In this document: piece after piece, positions 42,836-52,401 of the stretch | Layout of the letters: each line of letters begins with the position of its first letter | Position numbering within the stretch: the first letter of the stretch is position 1 | Assembly: GCA_025210375.1 (NCBI GenBank) | Contig: JAOASB010000023.1 | Location: 82,165-146,164, forward strand | DNA length: 64,000 nt | Reading direction: 5' to 3' | From: Maledivibacter sp. | Lineage (GTDB): Bacteria > Bacillota > Clostridia > Peptostreptococcales > Caminicellaceae | Made by a program: the position numbers and the translations under genes | The notes under the pieces: generated by a model | Databases searched by the model: none | What the model was told of the DNA's origin: nothing | Seen by the model: only the letters and a program-made list of their open reading frames with translations

Positions 42836-43603
42836 CTATTTATATTCAATTATAGCCACTGGCCTACACCAACCTGCAGTTCCACCCTTTAATTTAACAG
42901 GGAAAGCAGCTACCTTAAACCCATAAGCTGGAAGTTCCTTTAAATTAGCTAATTTTTCTATATGACAATATTCATGCTCCTTTCCTACTAAATGACCTTC
43001 CCACAATACTGAATTATCGCCTGTTGCTTTGAATTTTTCTACCGCCTTACTAAAAGGTATATCCCATCCCCAAGCATCTATGCCCATTACTTTTATTCCT
43101 TGCCTACATAAGTATCTAGTTGCTTCCGCCGACATACCGGGATGTATGGAAAAATATCTTTCATCATATAAATATTTGTCACTATCAGTTCTTATTAAAA
43201 CTATATCCATTGGTTTTAATCTATAATTTATTTTCTTCAATTGATTTTTGATATCCTCTTCCATTATTGCATAACCCGTTTCTTTTTCATGAAAATCAAG
43301 AACTACACCATCTCCATAGCACCATTCTAATGGTATCTCATCAATAGTCTTAGAAGGCTTTCCTTCCGACATAGGAGCATAGTGTATGGGTGCATCTAGA
43401 TGTGTACCCGTATGTTCCCCCAATGTTACGCTTCCATTTGCCCATAACAATCCATCCTTAAAATCCTCTTTCTTCAGATTAAAAAATTTTGCTGCTTGTT
43501 CTGCTCCTTCTTCATGGTAAATCCTTTTAAAGGTTGCTTTTTCAGGCTCCATTGCTTCTGGATCTGTAGCTACAGCTAAATCCACAATTTTTACTTTACC
43601 CAT
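42836..43603 (-). CDS. Cyclase-family metal-dependent hydrolase (kynurenine formamidase-like)
   Basis: 255 residues, cytosolic. The family's metal-binding HTGTHLDAPIHY is present, as are GVVLDFHEKE, VLIRTDSDKYLYDERYF, HPGMSAEATRYL, GIDAWGWDIPFSKA and EYCHIEKLANL. Relatives are arylformamidases and isatin-type hydrolases that open an amide or lactam and release an acid. In the operon it probably acts on the imported substrate before or after BKACE. 94 bases after the symporter stop, 43 before the BKACE start. ATG after AAGGAG. Confidence 0.88.
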   Translation of the reverse strand: MGKVKIVDLAVATDPEAMEPEKATFKRIYHEEGAEQAAKFFNLKKEDFKDGLLWANGSVTLGEHTGTHLDAPIHYAPMSEGKPSKTIDEIPLEWCYGDGVVLDFHEKETGYAIMEEDIKNQLKKINYRLKPMDIVLIRTDSDKYLYDERYFSIHPGMSAEATRYLCRQGIKVMGIDAWGWDIPFSKAVEKFKATGDNSVLWEGHLVGKEHEYCHIEKLANLKELPAYGFKVAAFPVKLKGGTAGWCRPVAIIEYK

Positions 43604-43675
43604 TATCCTACTCCTTTCTATCCATGTACTCGGTATATATTGATTATTCTAAATTCCAAGTTTCCCACCTTTTAT

Positions 43676-43700
43676 AAAATGTAATTATATAATTTGCTCA
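43676..43700 (-). repeat. Family A repeat arm at the symporter stop codon
   Basis: On the minus strand this reads TGAGCAAATTATATAATTAC. Its first three bases are the TGA stop of the symporter gene, as also happens at 2537. Confidence 0.55.
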
Positions 43701-45680
43701 ATTAGCATTATCTACTTTTTCAGAAATAATATTATCCACCACTCTACTGCCCTTATCAGTTATTGCAATAGTTCTTTTTAACAATCCCCCCTCTTTTAGA
43801 TATCCATTTCGTATTAATTTTGAAGCAAATACAGAAAACTTTAATGAATCTAAATCTGATTTATTTACAAAATTATTCAGTTCTTCTTTTCCTTTTTTTA
43901 TTGCCTTTAAAATACATAATTCATCCTTAGTAAGCCCCTTTTCAAGTAATAGTGCATCTTCCTTTGAAAGCTTAGGAAGCATATTGATTCCTTCCTTGGT
44001 GATACTGAATTTGTAAAAACCTGATCCCCTTAATGAATCTCTTTGAATCAATCTATTCTGATCCAATATTTCTATAACTTTATTACTTATGCCCGAATCC
44101 ACTGCAAGTAAATCTGTAATTTCACCCATTGTATTGAAACCCTTTCTTATTAGTCCTAATACTTTTTCATCGTCCTCACTTAATTTAATATTCCTATTAG
44201 TTTGTTTTCCCACTGTTTTCCAATAGCTTTCCCCATAATATTTAGGTTTTGTCATCAAGCTAATAACCGTAGTTAATACCAATGTAATTATTAATCCAAA
44301 AACTCCTTGGTGCATATATTGTGTAATCGACCAAATTTTTGTTAAATCTAATATTGTTATTACCATCATGGCACATATACTTATTACTGCTCCCCAGAAA
44401 GCCCCTTCTTTAGTAGCTCTTGGCCAAAATGCTCCATAAAATACTAGTACTGCAGGTGGCCCGAGCCATGAATTTGCAAATGCAAATAGATAGGATGGTC
44501 CCCCAGGATAAAAGGATAAGAACCATACTAAGATGCCAAGGGTAAGCATTATTATTTTAGCTGGTCTTACTAATTCCTTAGGTTTTGCATTTGGTTTTAT
44601 CAGTTTGGCGTATATATCTCTAACAGCTGTATTTGTTGCTCCCATATGTGCCGTTGTGGCTGTAGATATTGATGCAGCTAAGGCTCCCAACAGTGCAAAA
44701 CTTGCCGCCAATGTGGGTACTGCCCTCAAGGATACTCCAAAGGCCGCCATAGGGGATACTCCTCCTGCAAAAACATGAGCTTGATTTACTCCCGAATATA
44801 TTCCTATTATGTATAAAATCCCATACATTACAAAAAACAATAACAATGATGCATAAATGAAAGAACGTTTTGCTACCCTCTCACTTCTACATGATGCTAC
44901 TCTCAGCCAATAGTAGTTGTTTCCCCAAACAAGAAACATTCCAAATAATAAAAACATTGTAAACACACTTGGGTATTTTAAACTCATTTCCGGCATAGAT
45001 AAACCTGTGATACCACTGTTCATGAGTCCAAGGCCACTTGGCCAATTGGCAATAGCGCTAGATAAAGCTCCGAATTTTATCATTAGAGATATTAGCAATG
45101 TAGGCAATGCTATAAGTCCAATGATCATTTGTAAAAAATCTGTAAGAGTAACCGCCCAAAATCCTCCTGTATATGTGAATATCAAAAATATCGCAAATAT
45201 TGCAGAAGTAGTGATTAGATAATTCCATTCAGTAAAACCAGATACTGTAATTGCCATTGAAACTATATTGTTTGCTAATATTCCCAAAAGTCCTAATATA
45301 GTAGATATTGTTACAATCGTCCTTGTTCTGCTGTCAAACCTCATCTCCAACCATTCTGGAAGTGTTTGGGCTCCACATCTCCTTATGAATTTTGAAAAAA
45401 TAAGTCCATAACACATTAGCCCTGCTATCAAGTAAGCTACCCCAAATGATAATGCTCCTTTAACCCCAAACAATACCATAAAACCTGGGCACAATGTTAT
45501 TGATGTACCCGCATATCCAATAGCTGCTACTCCAAACATGTTAATAATAAGGCTGACTTCTCTTCCCGCAAGAAGGTAGTCTGATGAGTCGTTAATCCAT
45601 TTTCTAGTAGCATATCCTCCATATAGCAAAACCCCTGCAAATACCACAAACATAACCAGTAACGTAGTACTAATTGTCAA
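43698..45680 (-). CDS. Sodium:solute symporter with fused C-terminal winged-helix domain
   Basis: 660 residues. Residues about 1-490 form 13 helices of the SSS family (GVAAIGYAGTSITLCPGFMV, ALAASISTATTAHMGATNT as the sodium-site loop, and CRSERVAKRSFIYAS). Residues about 505-655 are soluble and look like two tandem winged helices (EDDEKVLGLIRKGFNTMGEI, SGISNKVIEILDQNRLIQRD, then FYKFSITKEGINML and a repeat of similar length). This is not part of the usual SSS fold. Start is a TTG at 45680, nine bases after AAAGGAG; the sigma-54 promoter lies just upstream. Substrate is probably the acid used by the cyclase and BKACE enzymes. Confidence 0.88.
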   Translation of the reverse strand: MTISTTLLVMFVVFAGVLLYGGYATRKWINDSSDYLLAGREVSLIINMFGVAAIGYAGTSITLCPGFMVLFGVKGALSFGVAYLIAGLMCYGLIFSKFIRRCGAQTLPEWLEMRFDSRTRTIVTISTILGLLGILANNIVSMAITVSGFTEWNYLITTSAIFAIFLIFTYTGGFWAVTLTDFLQMIIGLIALPTLLISLMIKFGALSSAIANWPSGLGLMNSGITGLSMPEMSLKYPSVFTMFLLFGMFLVWGNNYYWLRVASCRSERVAKRSFIYASLLLFFVMYGILYIIGIYSGVNQAHVFAGGVSPMAAFGVSLRAVPTLAASFALLGALAASISTATTAHMGATNTAVRDIYAKLIKPNAKPKELVRPAKIIMLTLGILVWFLSFYPGGPSYLFAFANSWLGPPAVLVFYGAFWPRATKEGAFWGAVISICAMMVITILDLTKIWSITQYMHQGVFGLIITLVLTTVISLMTKPKYYGESYWKTVGKQTNRNIKLSEDDEKVLGLIRKGFNTMGEITDLLAVDSGISNKVIEILDQNRLIQRDSLRGSGFYKFSITKEGINMLPKLSKEDALLLEKGLTKDELCILKAIKKGKEELNNFVNKSDLDSLKFSVFASKLIRNGYLKEGGLLKRTIAITDKGSRVVDNIISEKVDNAN

Positions 45681-45718
45681 CTAAATCACTCCTTTCGTTC
45701 TATTTAATATAAGTATTT

Positions 45719-45734
45719 TGCAAGTACTATGCCA
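45719..45734 (-). promoter_or_regulatory. Sigma-54 promoter of the symporter-cyclase-BKACE operon
   Basis: Minus strand TGGCATAGTACTTGCA matches the -24/-12 consensus TGGCAC-N5-TTGCA at all but one core base, with exact spacing. It lies 39 bases before the symporter start. The enhancer-binding protein needed to open such a promoter is encoded immediately upstream. Confidence 0.9.
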
Positions 45735-45787
45735 AAAAAATATGTATCTCCAAAAGCCTTATAATATAAGACTTTTGGAGATACATA
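45735..45787 (-). terminator. Terminator of the enhancer-binding protein gene, abutting the sigma-54 promoter
   Basis: 16-bp perfect arms TATGTATCTCCAAAAG (45741-45756) and CTTTTGGAGATACATA (45772-45787), followed on the minus strand by seven T at 45741-45735. The T-run ends exactly where the TGGC of the -24 element begins, so it insulates the operon from read-through. Confidence 0.88.
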
Positions 45788-45881
45788 CACAATTTTTCAT
45801 ATTAATTAATGGGTACAAAAGTTCACACTTTTTTCAAAAAATTTATCATAAATATTGGTATTAAAGACTTCACCAAGGGCT

Positions 45882-45897
45882 GTAAACAATTGTATAC
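45882..45897. promoter_or_regulatory. Candidate enhancer site for the sigma-54 activator
   Basis: GTAAACAATTGTATAC is a 16-base palindrome with one mismatched pair. It is centred about 155 bases upstream of the -24 element, the usual distance for an upstream activating site, and sits between the terminator and the activator stop. Confidence 0.5.
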
Positions 45898-45929
45898 GTC
45901 AACTTTTATTCACACCTTAACATATAACC

Positions 45930-47318
45930 CTATATATTATATTTCTTTAATTTTCTATATAATAGAGTTCTCGAAATTCCCAATTTCTTAGCCGCTCTAG
46001 TTTTATTGTCACCACAATTTTCTAAAACTTTTATTATGGTCTCTTTTTCCAAATCATTTTTTAAGCTTTTAATCATATATCCATTTCTGTTATTATCAAA
46101 CTTAGCTTTAACAGTATTTTTACCCACAAAATAGTCACAAAAATGTTCCCACTTCAATTCTTCTCCCCAGGCAAGATTCATAGCTCTTTCTATTACATTT
46201 TGTAGCTCTCTAATATTCCCAGGCCAGTTATATTCCATAAGCTTATATTTAGTTTCCTCAGATATCCCGGGTACGCTCATACCCAACTGGAAATTTAACT
46301 TTTCTAATAAGCTATCCGCTATCAAAGGTATATCTTCCTTTCTTTTCCTTAAAGGTGGTATTTCTATTTTTATCACATTTAGCCTATAAAATAAATCCTT
46401 TCTAAACTTACTTTCTTTAATAAGTTTCTCCAAGGATACATTACTGGCAACTATTATCCTCACATTTATAGGAATACTTCCTTTACCACCTATTTTTTCT
46501 ATTTCATCTTCCTGGAGGGCCCTCAAAAGCTTAGGTTGCAGATCATAGGGCATTTGATTAATTTCATCTAAGAACAAGCTGCCCCCATTTGCCATTTCAA
46601 ATCTACCTTGTTTCCCACCTTTACACGCTCCAGTGAATGCTCCACCTTCATAACCAAAAAATTCTGTTTCCAATAGTTCCCTTGGTATTGCGGCACAGTT
46701 CACCTTTATAAAAGGGGATGCTTTTCTTACACTTAAATTATGTATAGAATGGGCCACTAATTCTTTTCCACTCCCGGTTTCACCTTCTATCAATACAGTC
46801 GATCTTGATCTAGCTGCACTTATTATCAATTTTTTCATATGAATAATCTCAGTACTATTGCCTACGATATTATCTAAGGAGTATTTTGCCCCCCTTATTT
46901 TTCTTAATTCTTCTTGATAATATTCTAATTGATGAATCATGGCATTTACCTTAGATGAAAAATTAAGGGCATCCTTCATTCCCCTCATTATTACATGGAT
47001 GAAGCCGGCGACAACTTCCCCATTTTCTATCACAGGCATATAGGAGGAAAAAACTTCTCTTTCAATCGATCCCCTTGCTATTATTACATGTCCCGTTATG
47101 GGCTTCCCACTTTTAAGTACAGTATGTATCATGGTTTCAGGAACAATTTCACGAACATATTTCCCTTTGATTTCCTCTAGTTTTATTCCTCCCATGATTT
47201 CAGACCATACGTCGTTTACATATATATATCTACCCTTTGCATCTGTTATAACTACACCATCTAATTGTTCAATTATCAATTTTAATATTCGGGGATTTAT
47301 TTTTTTTATGTTATCCAA
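45930..47318 (-). CDS. Sigma-54-dependent transcriptional activator with PAS sensor
   Basis: 462 residues. PAS domain (about 10-110; LDGVVITDAKGRYIYVNDVW), then AAA+ domain with Walker A GETGSGKE (178-186), GAFTGA sigma-54 contact loop (226-231), GGSLFLDEINQMP Walker B, and a C-terminal Fis-type helix-turn-helix (NCGDNKTRAAKKLGISRTLLYRKLKKY). The family works as a hexamer that remodels the sigma-54 RNA polymerase. Its PAS ligand is unknown, but the promoter at 45719 makes the symporter-cyclase-BKACE operon its obvious target. Start: TTG at 47318, ten bases after GGGGAGG; no ATG is available. Confidence 0.93.
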   Translation of the reverse strand: MDNIKKINPRILKLIIEQLDGVVITDAKGRYIYVNDVWSEIMGGIKLEEIKGKYVREIVPETMIHTVLKSGKPITGHVIIARGSIEREVFSSYMPVIENGEVVAGFIHVIMRGMKDALNFSSKVNAMIHQLEYYQEELRKIRGAKYSLDNIVGNSTEIIHMKKLIISAARSRSTVLIEGETGSGKELVAHSIHNLSVRKASPFIKVNCAAIPRELLETEFFGYEGGAFTGACKGGKQGRFEMANGGSLFLDEINQMPYDLQPKLLRALQEDEIEKIGGKGSIPINVRIIVASNVSLEKLIKESKFRKDLFYRLNVIKIEIPPLRKRKEDIPLIADSLLEKLNFQLGMSVPGISEETKYKLMEYNWPGNIRELQNVIERAMNLAWGEELKWEHFCDYFVGKNTVKAKFDNNRNGYMIKSLKNDLEKETIIKVLENCGDNKTRAAKKLGISRTLLYRKLKKYNI

Positions 47319-47446
47319 TAGTATTTAACCTCCCCACCATATTTCTTAATCCTGTTATTTTCATAATATTCAGGTATTTGTTTTTATAATACTATTCTTA
47401 GGTACAGCAGTCAAATAATAATAGGGATCAAATCTTGCTAAGCTAT

Positions 47447-47478
47447 AAAAAAAGTTCAGGGATATGGAGTCCCTGAAC
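47447..47478 (-). terminator. Terminator of the first chemoreceptor gene
   Basis: 9-bp arms GTTCAGGGA (47454-47462) and TCCCTGAAC (47470-47478), T-run on the minus strand. Lies 160 bases after the chemoreceptor stop, in a 320-base gap that holds nothing else I can support. Confidence 0.83.
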
Positions 47479-47638
47479 CTTTGATTAGATTTTCTTTATA
47501 AAAACGACATCAACTTTAGCTATTTTTGTCCTTTATTATAGAAACATATTGAATCTATTCTATATAGATTTTAGAGAAAATAATGAATGCCCCTACATTT
47601 TTTCTGTGAAATTTATTCAACTTTGAAGTTGTTTATCT

Positions 47639-49678
47639 CTAATATTTGAACCTGGATATACTACCTTGCATTTCTTCAGCTAACTTTGCTAATGCTTCCG
47701 ATGCATTAGACAATTCTGCCATAGCCGCCGTTTGTTCCTCTACAGAAGCCGCGACTTCTTCAGTCCCCGCCGCATTCTCTTCAGAAATAGCAGAAAGATT
47801 TTCAATCATTGTAATAATCCCAATATTTTTACTCTGTATTTCTTCACCATATTTGTTTAGCTTTAGTAATATTTCTAAAATACTATCAATTGATTTTGAA
47901 ATTCCTTCAAACTTAGAATTTGTTTCCTTAACACTGTTAGTTTGTTGAGACACTATATCACTTACTTCATTCATATTTGCTACTGCCATACCTGTTTTAT
48001 CACTTAGTTCTTCAATAATCATTGATATTTCATCGGTAAATGTATTAGATTGCTCTGCTAATTTTCTAATCTCATCTGCCACAACTGCAAAGCCCTTACC
48101 TGCATCCCCCGCCCTTGCAGCTTCAATAGCTGCATTTAAGGCCAATAAATTGGTTTGATCCGCTATGTTCTTTATCATTTGACTCGCATTTTCTATTCTT
48201 TCAGCATTATTATTCGTCTCTATGATCACATCATAAACATTTTTAGATGCAACTTGACTTTGATTTGTTTTTTCTACTAATTTTTCTAGAGTTTCAATTC
48301 CTTCATTTTTCAGTCTTTCTACCTTTTCTAATGCTTTATTTAAATCACCCATAAGGTTTTGGTTCTCTTCAATAAATTTTACTAAAACGCTAATATCTTC
48401 TGCCCCCTGGCCAGTCTCTTTAGCTTGTTCAGTGGCTCCACTTGCAATTTCTTCTACGGTTCTTGCGATTTCATTGGAAGTGAGGGCAGTCTGTTCACTA
48501 GTCGCGGCTACTTCTTCCGATGAAGACGCAATACTTGCCGATGTATCTGCTATAGCTTTAATCATTTCTTTAATAGAATCTTTAGTAGTATTGACTGATT
48601 TTGAAATATCCCCCAGCTCGTCGTTTTTCTGTAAATACTTTTGAGATAATTCCTTTGTTAAATCTCCTGACGCCATATGGTCTAAAATTTCCTTAAGCTT
48701 TACTATGGTTTTAATTGCATAATTTGAAGAGCTTAATAAAAGTATAATTAATATTATAAAAGCAATGATTCCTGAAATAGCTATAATCATTATATTACGA
48801 TCAATAGCATCATATACACCTTCAACAGAAAGTCCGATATTTAAAGAATCAACATACTCGCCTTCTGTATAAATGTGCATAATCACATTATATACATTTT
48901 GCTTTGCAGGTTCATAATAGTATTCCATTGCATAGTTTTCCTTTGAATCAACTGAATTTATTACCCCTTCATTTTCAATTACTGCTCCTACTCTATCTTC
49001 ATTACTATGGGCAAGCACTTGATACTTTTCATCAATGATTGCTGCATATACTACACCCTCTTTTTCTTGAAGCTGAGTCGTCAAGCTTTGGTAATTAAAT
49101 CGCTGAGTTAGCTCCTCAACTTTATTGGCCCTAATACCAACTTGCACAAAGCTACCATCACTATGTTTTAAATACCCATATTTATTATAATTATCAGAGT
49201 CTGTATCCTTCCTAACCTCTTCCATCAACTCATTTTTATCACTTTTTCTAAAATCATCAACAGGATGTCCCACTGGAGCAACCCAACCTAAATAGCCATC
49301 AACAGTAGAATATATTATTTCACCATTGGAGTTATACCAGTATATTTCCTTTACTCCTGTACCCTCTGCAATTTTCTTTAGTAATTCACTAGTCAAACCT
49401 TCACTATTTCTAATTGCTGTTTCTCCAGCAACTCTAATTTTGTCCTCTAACATACTATTAATTATTTTCAGGGACAATGTATTGTTTTCAGCTTGTTCTA
49501 CTACTTGTTTTGCTAAAGCCAAACCATCTTCTCTCATTTGATCTAAAAGACTTTGTCGCATAAACCACGATGAGATCCCCCCTATAACTACAAGTGCTAT
49601 AAATACAACTACCAAGGGCACTACAATTAGCTTAAACTTGATTGTGGTCTTTTTTGAAGCTAATCTTTGTTTTTTCAT
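47639..49678 (-). CDS. Methyl-accepting chemotaxis protein with large extracellular sensor
   Basis: 679 residues. Transmembrane helix at about 19-42, an extracellular domain of about 250 residues (Cache-like, with [35 protein letters not shown] and the second-lobe [22 protein letters not shown]), a second helix at about 300-322, HAMP, and a cytosolic signalling bundle. The hairpin tip is [20 protein letters not shown] with [20 protein letters not shown]. Ser/Thr/Ala-rich bundles carry methylation sites. Ligand unknown. ATG after GGAGGATT. Confidence 0.92.
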   Translation of the reverse strand: MKKQRLASKKTTIKFKLIVVPLVVVFIALVVIGGISSWFMRQSLLDQMREDGLALAKQVVEQAENNTLSLKIINSMLEDKIRVAGETAIRNSEGLTSELLKKIAEGTGVKEIYWYNSNGEIIYSTVDGYLGWVAPVGHPVDDFRKSDKNELMEEVRKDTDSDNYNKYGYLKHSDGSFVQVGIRANKVEELTQRFNYQSLTTQLQEKEGVVYAAIIDEKYQVLAHSNEDRVGAVIENEGVINSVDSKENYAMEYYYEPAKQNVYNVIMHIYTEGEYVDSLNIGLSVEGVYDAIDRNIMIIAISGIIAFIILIILLLSSSNYAIKTIVKLKEILDHMASGDLTKELSQKYLQKNDELGDISKSVNTTKDSIKEMIKAIADTSASIASSSEEVAATSEQTALTSNEIARTVEEIASGATEQAKETGQGAEDISVLVKFIEENQNLMGDLNKALEKVERLKNEGIETLEKLVEKTNQSQVASKNVYDVIIETNNNAERIENASQMIKNIADQTNLLALNAAIEAARAGDAGKGFAVVADEIRKLAEQSNTFTDEISMIIEELSDKTGMAVANMNEVSDIVSQQTNSVKETNSKFEGISKSIDSILEILLKLNKYGEEIQSKNIGIITMIENLSAISEENAAGTEEVAASVEEQTAAMAELSNASEALAKLAEEMQGSISRFKY

Positions 49679-49755
49679 AGCAATCCTCCATTTACTCTTT
49701 GTAATTTATTTAAAAAAGATTTTTATTGAAATATCTTTTATTCCATATATGTTAG

Positions 49756-49859
49756 TATAAAGGATTTAGGGTAAATCCTAATTTATCCATATCCAAATAT
49801 CCCCTATTCCTAGGGATTTTTTATATGTATAAATTAAAGTTTTGACTGGTCCCTCTATA
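49756..49859 (+). repeat. Palindromic repeat family B, copy 2
   Basis: Starts TATAAAGGATTTAGGGTAAA and ends TTTTGACTGGTCCCTCTATA, the same layout and 104-bp length as the copy at 34801, with centre CCCCTATTCCTAGGG. Confidence 0.75.
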
Positions 49860-50371
49860 AATTGGATAAATTTATATCGACAAAAGGACAAAAAATTTCT
49901 TTAATCAAATAATCCAATAGACCCCTTAATATAACATTTTAGAATAAAAAATATTAAAGCTAGGTTGTTTATAAATTACTGTAGAAGGTAAAAAACCGTG
50001 ATATATTCTATGTATCTTTTAACAAACTGCAATGGAATCAAGAAATTAATGATATCAAAACACTTATAAAAATGACTGGACTTTTAATAAATAAAGATAA
50101 TATACTACAAAATTATTTTATAAAGGTATGAATATTCCCATAATTAGTGTATAAAATTACAATATAAGTCAAATGCAATATAATTATTATATTCGACAAT
50201 TTTTTTGTGACTCCTTTATTTTTTTTGCAATTTAGATAAATATATTATCATTTTCCGACAAATTAATAGACCCTTGATTCATTTGAGACCGAATCAAAGG
50301 TTTATTAATTTCTGTAATGTACATATCTATAAAGTTTTAAATTTGGCTTAACTGTTTAACTGGAATATCTA
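49860..50371. other. AT-rich gap between the two chemoreceptor genes
   Basis: About 510 bases with no supported reading frame. It holds a terminator-like hairpin at 50270-50302 and, at 50346-50371, an extra half of a family B end (AACTGTTTAACTGGAATATC) in front of a full copy. Confidence 0.55.
50270..50302. terminator. Hairpin with the shared CCTTGATTC stem
   Basis: ACCCTTGATTC pairs with GAATCAAAGGT apart from one C-A mismatch. T-run is weak on both sides. 185 bases after the second chemoreceptor stop; stem sequence is the one used by terminators at 18415, 36785 and 41892. Confidence 0.55.
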
Positions 50372-50475
50372 TATAGATTTCCAAAAGTTAAACTTAATTT
50401 ATACATCTCAAAATATCCGATGATTCTAGGGATTTTTGATGTGTATAAATTAACTGTTTAACTAGAATATCTATA
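50372..50475 (+). repeat. Palindromic repeat family B, copy 3
   Basis: Starts TATAGATTTCC and ends AGAATATCTATA, with TTAATTTATACATCTCAAAA, the TATCCGATGATTCTAGGG centre and GATGTGTATAAATTAACTG. The preceding 27 bases repeat its right end, suggesting a tandem half-copy. Confidence 0.75.
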
Positions 50476-50487
50476 ACTAATAAATTC

Positions 50488-52194
50488 CTACTTCATTTTA
50501 AATTCATCCATTGACTTATCTACTGTATGAACTATGGCCATTAAGCTTTCAGAAGCTTGTATAATTTGTTCTTCACCACTACTTACCTCTTCTATTTCCT
50601 TATTAATACCTTCAACTGAAGAAGCCGCACTTCTCATCTCTTCATTTGTGATTTTTATAAGCTTTTCCATATCCTTACTAGCTTCCGCTTGCTTTATCAC
50701 TAACAGCGACATCTCCTTTGATATCTGCATAATAGATCCCATAAGAGTCGAAATTTCTTGAGTTTTTTCCATTGTAAGTAAGGATTGTTTACTAGCCTTC
50801 TTAGAAAACTGTGAGTTTTCAATAATTACTTCATTTACATTTTTAAATCCAGAAATAATATCCTCTGACAAATATTTTACATTTTCAGCTTCTTTATTGG
50901 TCTCCTCCGCAAGTTTTCGTATTTCCTCAGCGACCACAGCAAACCCTTTACCAGCTTCCCCTGCTCTAGCTGCTTCAATAGACGCATTTAATGCAAGAAG
51001 ATTTGTTTGTCCTGCAATATTAGTAATAACTTCAACGAATCCTTGAATATTACTTATTTTCTCAGAAAGCATACCTACATTCTCAAAAACCTGCTCCGAT
51101 GAGGACACAACCTGCTTAGAAAGTTCAAGTGTATCTTGTACATATTCAGCAACCTCATTAGTATAATTTGTGGCTAACTGAACCTCCTGAGAAACGGCAT
51201 TACCCTTTGTGGCGGCTATTTGTGAAGCTTCGTTTACATCCTTGATGGTATTAAATTCAACTTCTACTGTTTCTCCAAGACGATCTACTTTTAGAACGGC
51301 ATCATTTACATACATTTCTACATTTTTAATATTCTGCTGTGATGCAGATACGATTCCCTGAAATTTTCCCACACTATCCTTTATATTTTGGTTGGTATTA
51401 TACATCATATGATGATACTTTTCCATAAAAATGTTTAAAACATCTTTTACTAATGAAATCTCATCTTTACTATCATCTTTAAAACGATAAGTCATATCTA
51501 AATTTTCTCCAACATAATTAATGTTTTTCACCAATTCTTTTAAAGGAACTATAATTGATAAACTCACACTAAAATTTATATATACAGATAATATTAGTAC
51601 ACCTATAACCCCTATAATCATCATTAAAATTGTATTTTTTACTTTACTGAAATATATGTCCTTACTTGAATTTGCAGTTGTCTCACTATATTTTACAATT
51701 TTATCTATACCACCGATCACTCGATCTGCTTTCGTTTTTGTATTTTGTTCATTCAAAAATTTAATAATTTCTTTATCCCTCATACCTCCACGTAATTGCT
51801 TAGCAAGTTTAACAATAACATCTTCATAATCGGCAAAAGCCAATTTAACCTCACTTAGAAGTTCCTTATTTTCTTTTGTCTTTGCAGTTTTTTCATATTC
51901 ACCTAATGCTTCCCTTACATATGTACAATTATCAACCATTGCTTTAATGAATTTTTCATCTCCCGTGGTGGAGCGATAAAAATTAATGATAATCTGATGC
52001 ATATAAAAATTGGCTCTTTCAGCAGTCAAAATTCCATTTGTTCCTTCATTTACTACCTTATCTACATCTTCATTCATTTGCTTCATATTATAGATTTGAA
52101 TAGCAGACATACCACAAAAAATTACTGCGAATAACAAAACAACTATAATAAGTCTCTTTTGGATACTGATTTTTCTTAATAAATTAAATTTCAT
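50488..52194 (-). CDS. Methyl-accepting chemotaxis protein, four-helix-bundle type
   Basis: 568 residues. First helix at about 13-34, an extracellular four-helix-bundle sensor of about 155 residues ([27 protein letters not shown]), second helix at about 190-212, HAMP, and a signalling bundle whose tip is [20 protein letters not shown] with [21 protein letters not shown] different sensor class from the receptor at 47.6 kb. ATG follows AAAGGAG. Confidence 0.92.
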   Translation of the reverse strand: MKFNLLRKISIQKRLIIVVLLFAVIFCGMSAIQIYNMKQMNEDVDKVVNEGTNGILTAERANFYMHQIIINFYRSTTGDEKFIKAMVDNCTYVREALGEYEKTAKTKENKELLSEVKLAFADYEDVIVKLAKQLRGGMRDKEIIKFLNEQNTKTKADRVIGGIDKIVKYSETTANSSKDIYFSKVKNTILMMIIGVIGVLILSVYINFSVSLSIIVPLKELVKNINYVGENLDMTYRFKDDSKDEISLVKDVLNIFMEKYHHMMYNTNQNIKDSVGKFQGIVSASQQNIKNVEMYVNDAVLKVDRLGETVEVEFNTIKDVNEASQIAATKGNAVSQEVQLATNYTNEVAEYVQDTLELSKQVVSSSEQVFENVGMLSEKISNIQGFVEVITNIAGQTNLLALNASIEAARAGEAGKGFAVVAEEIRKLAEETNKEAENVKYLSEDIISGFKNVNEVIIENSQFSKKASKQSLLTMEKTQEISTLMGSIMQISKEMSLLVIKQAEASKDMEKLIKITNEEMRSAASSVEGINKEIEEVSSGEEQIIQASESLMAIVHTVDKSMDEFKMK

Positions 52195-52360
52195 CTTATA
52201 GATTCTCCTTTAACGTTTTCCTGGATGTTAATGAATATGTTTCTTCGTAATTTTAAGTTTTTGCATATTTTACCATGCTCCACTATTCTACTTTAATTCC
52301 TATTTATATGTCAATAAAAATATATAACTTGTGACTTGTGTCCCATACAGCTTATGACCT

Positions 52361-52399
52361 GTGCCCCATACAGTTTAAGATTGTATGGTCTGGGGGCAC
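52361..52399 (-). terminator. Hairpin after the DUF2000 gene with tandem repeat
   Basis: GTGCCCC (52361-52367) and GGGGCAC (52393-52399) with inner CATAC/GTATG; directly after the DUF2000 stop. The left arm is part of an imperfect tandem repeat (TGTGTCCCATACAGCTTATG / TGTGCCCCATACAGTTTA, 52337-52377). Confidence 0.65.
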
Positions 52400-52401
52400 T
52401 T

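Noticed and set aside
45809..45991. A 60-codon plus-strand frame between the activator and symporter genes
   Set aside because: It overlaps the end of the activator gene on the other strand and the candidate enhancer site, with no ribosome site.
52337..52377. Short tandem repeats that might suggest a CRISPR or VNTR
   Set aside because: Only two units, no spacers and one arm used in a hairpin; not an array.
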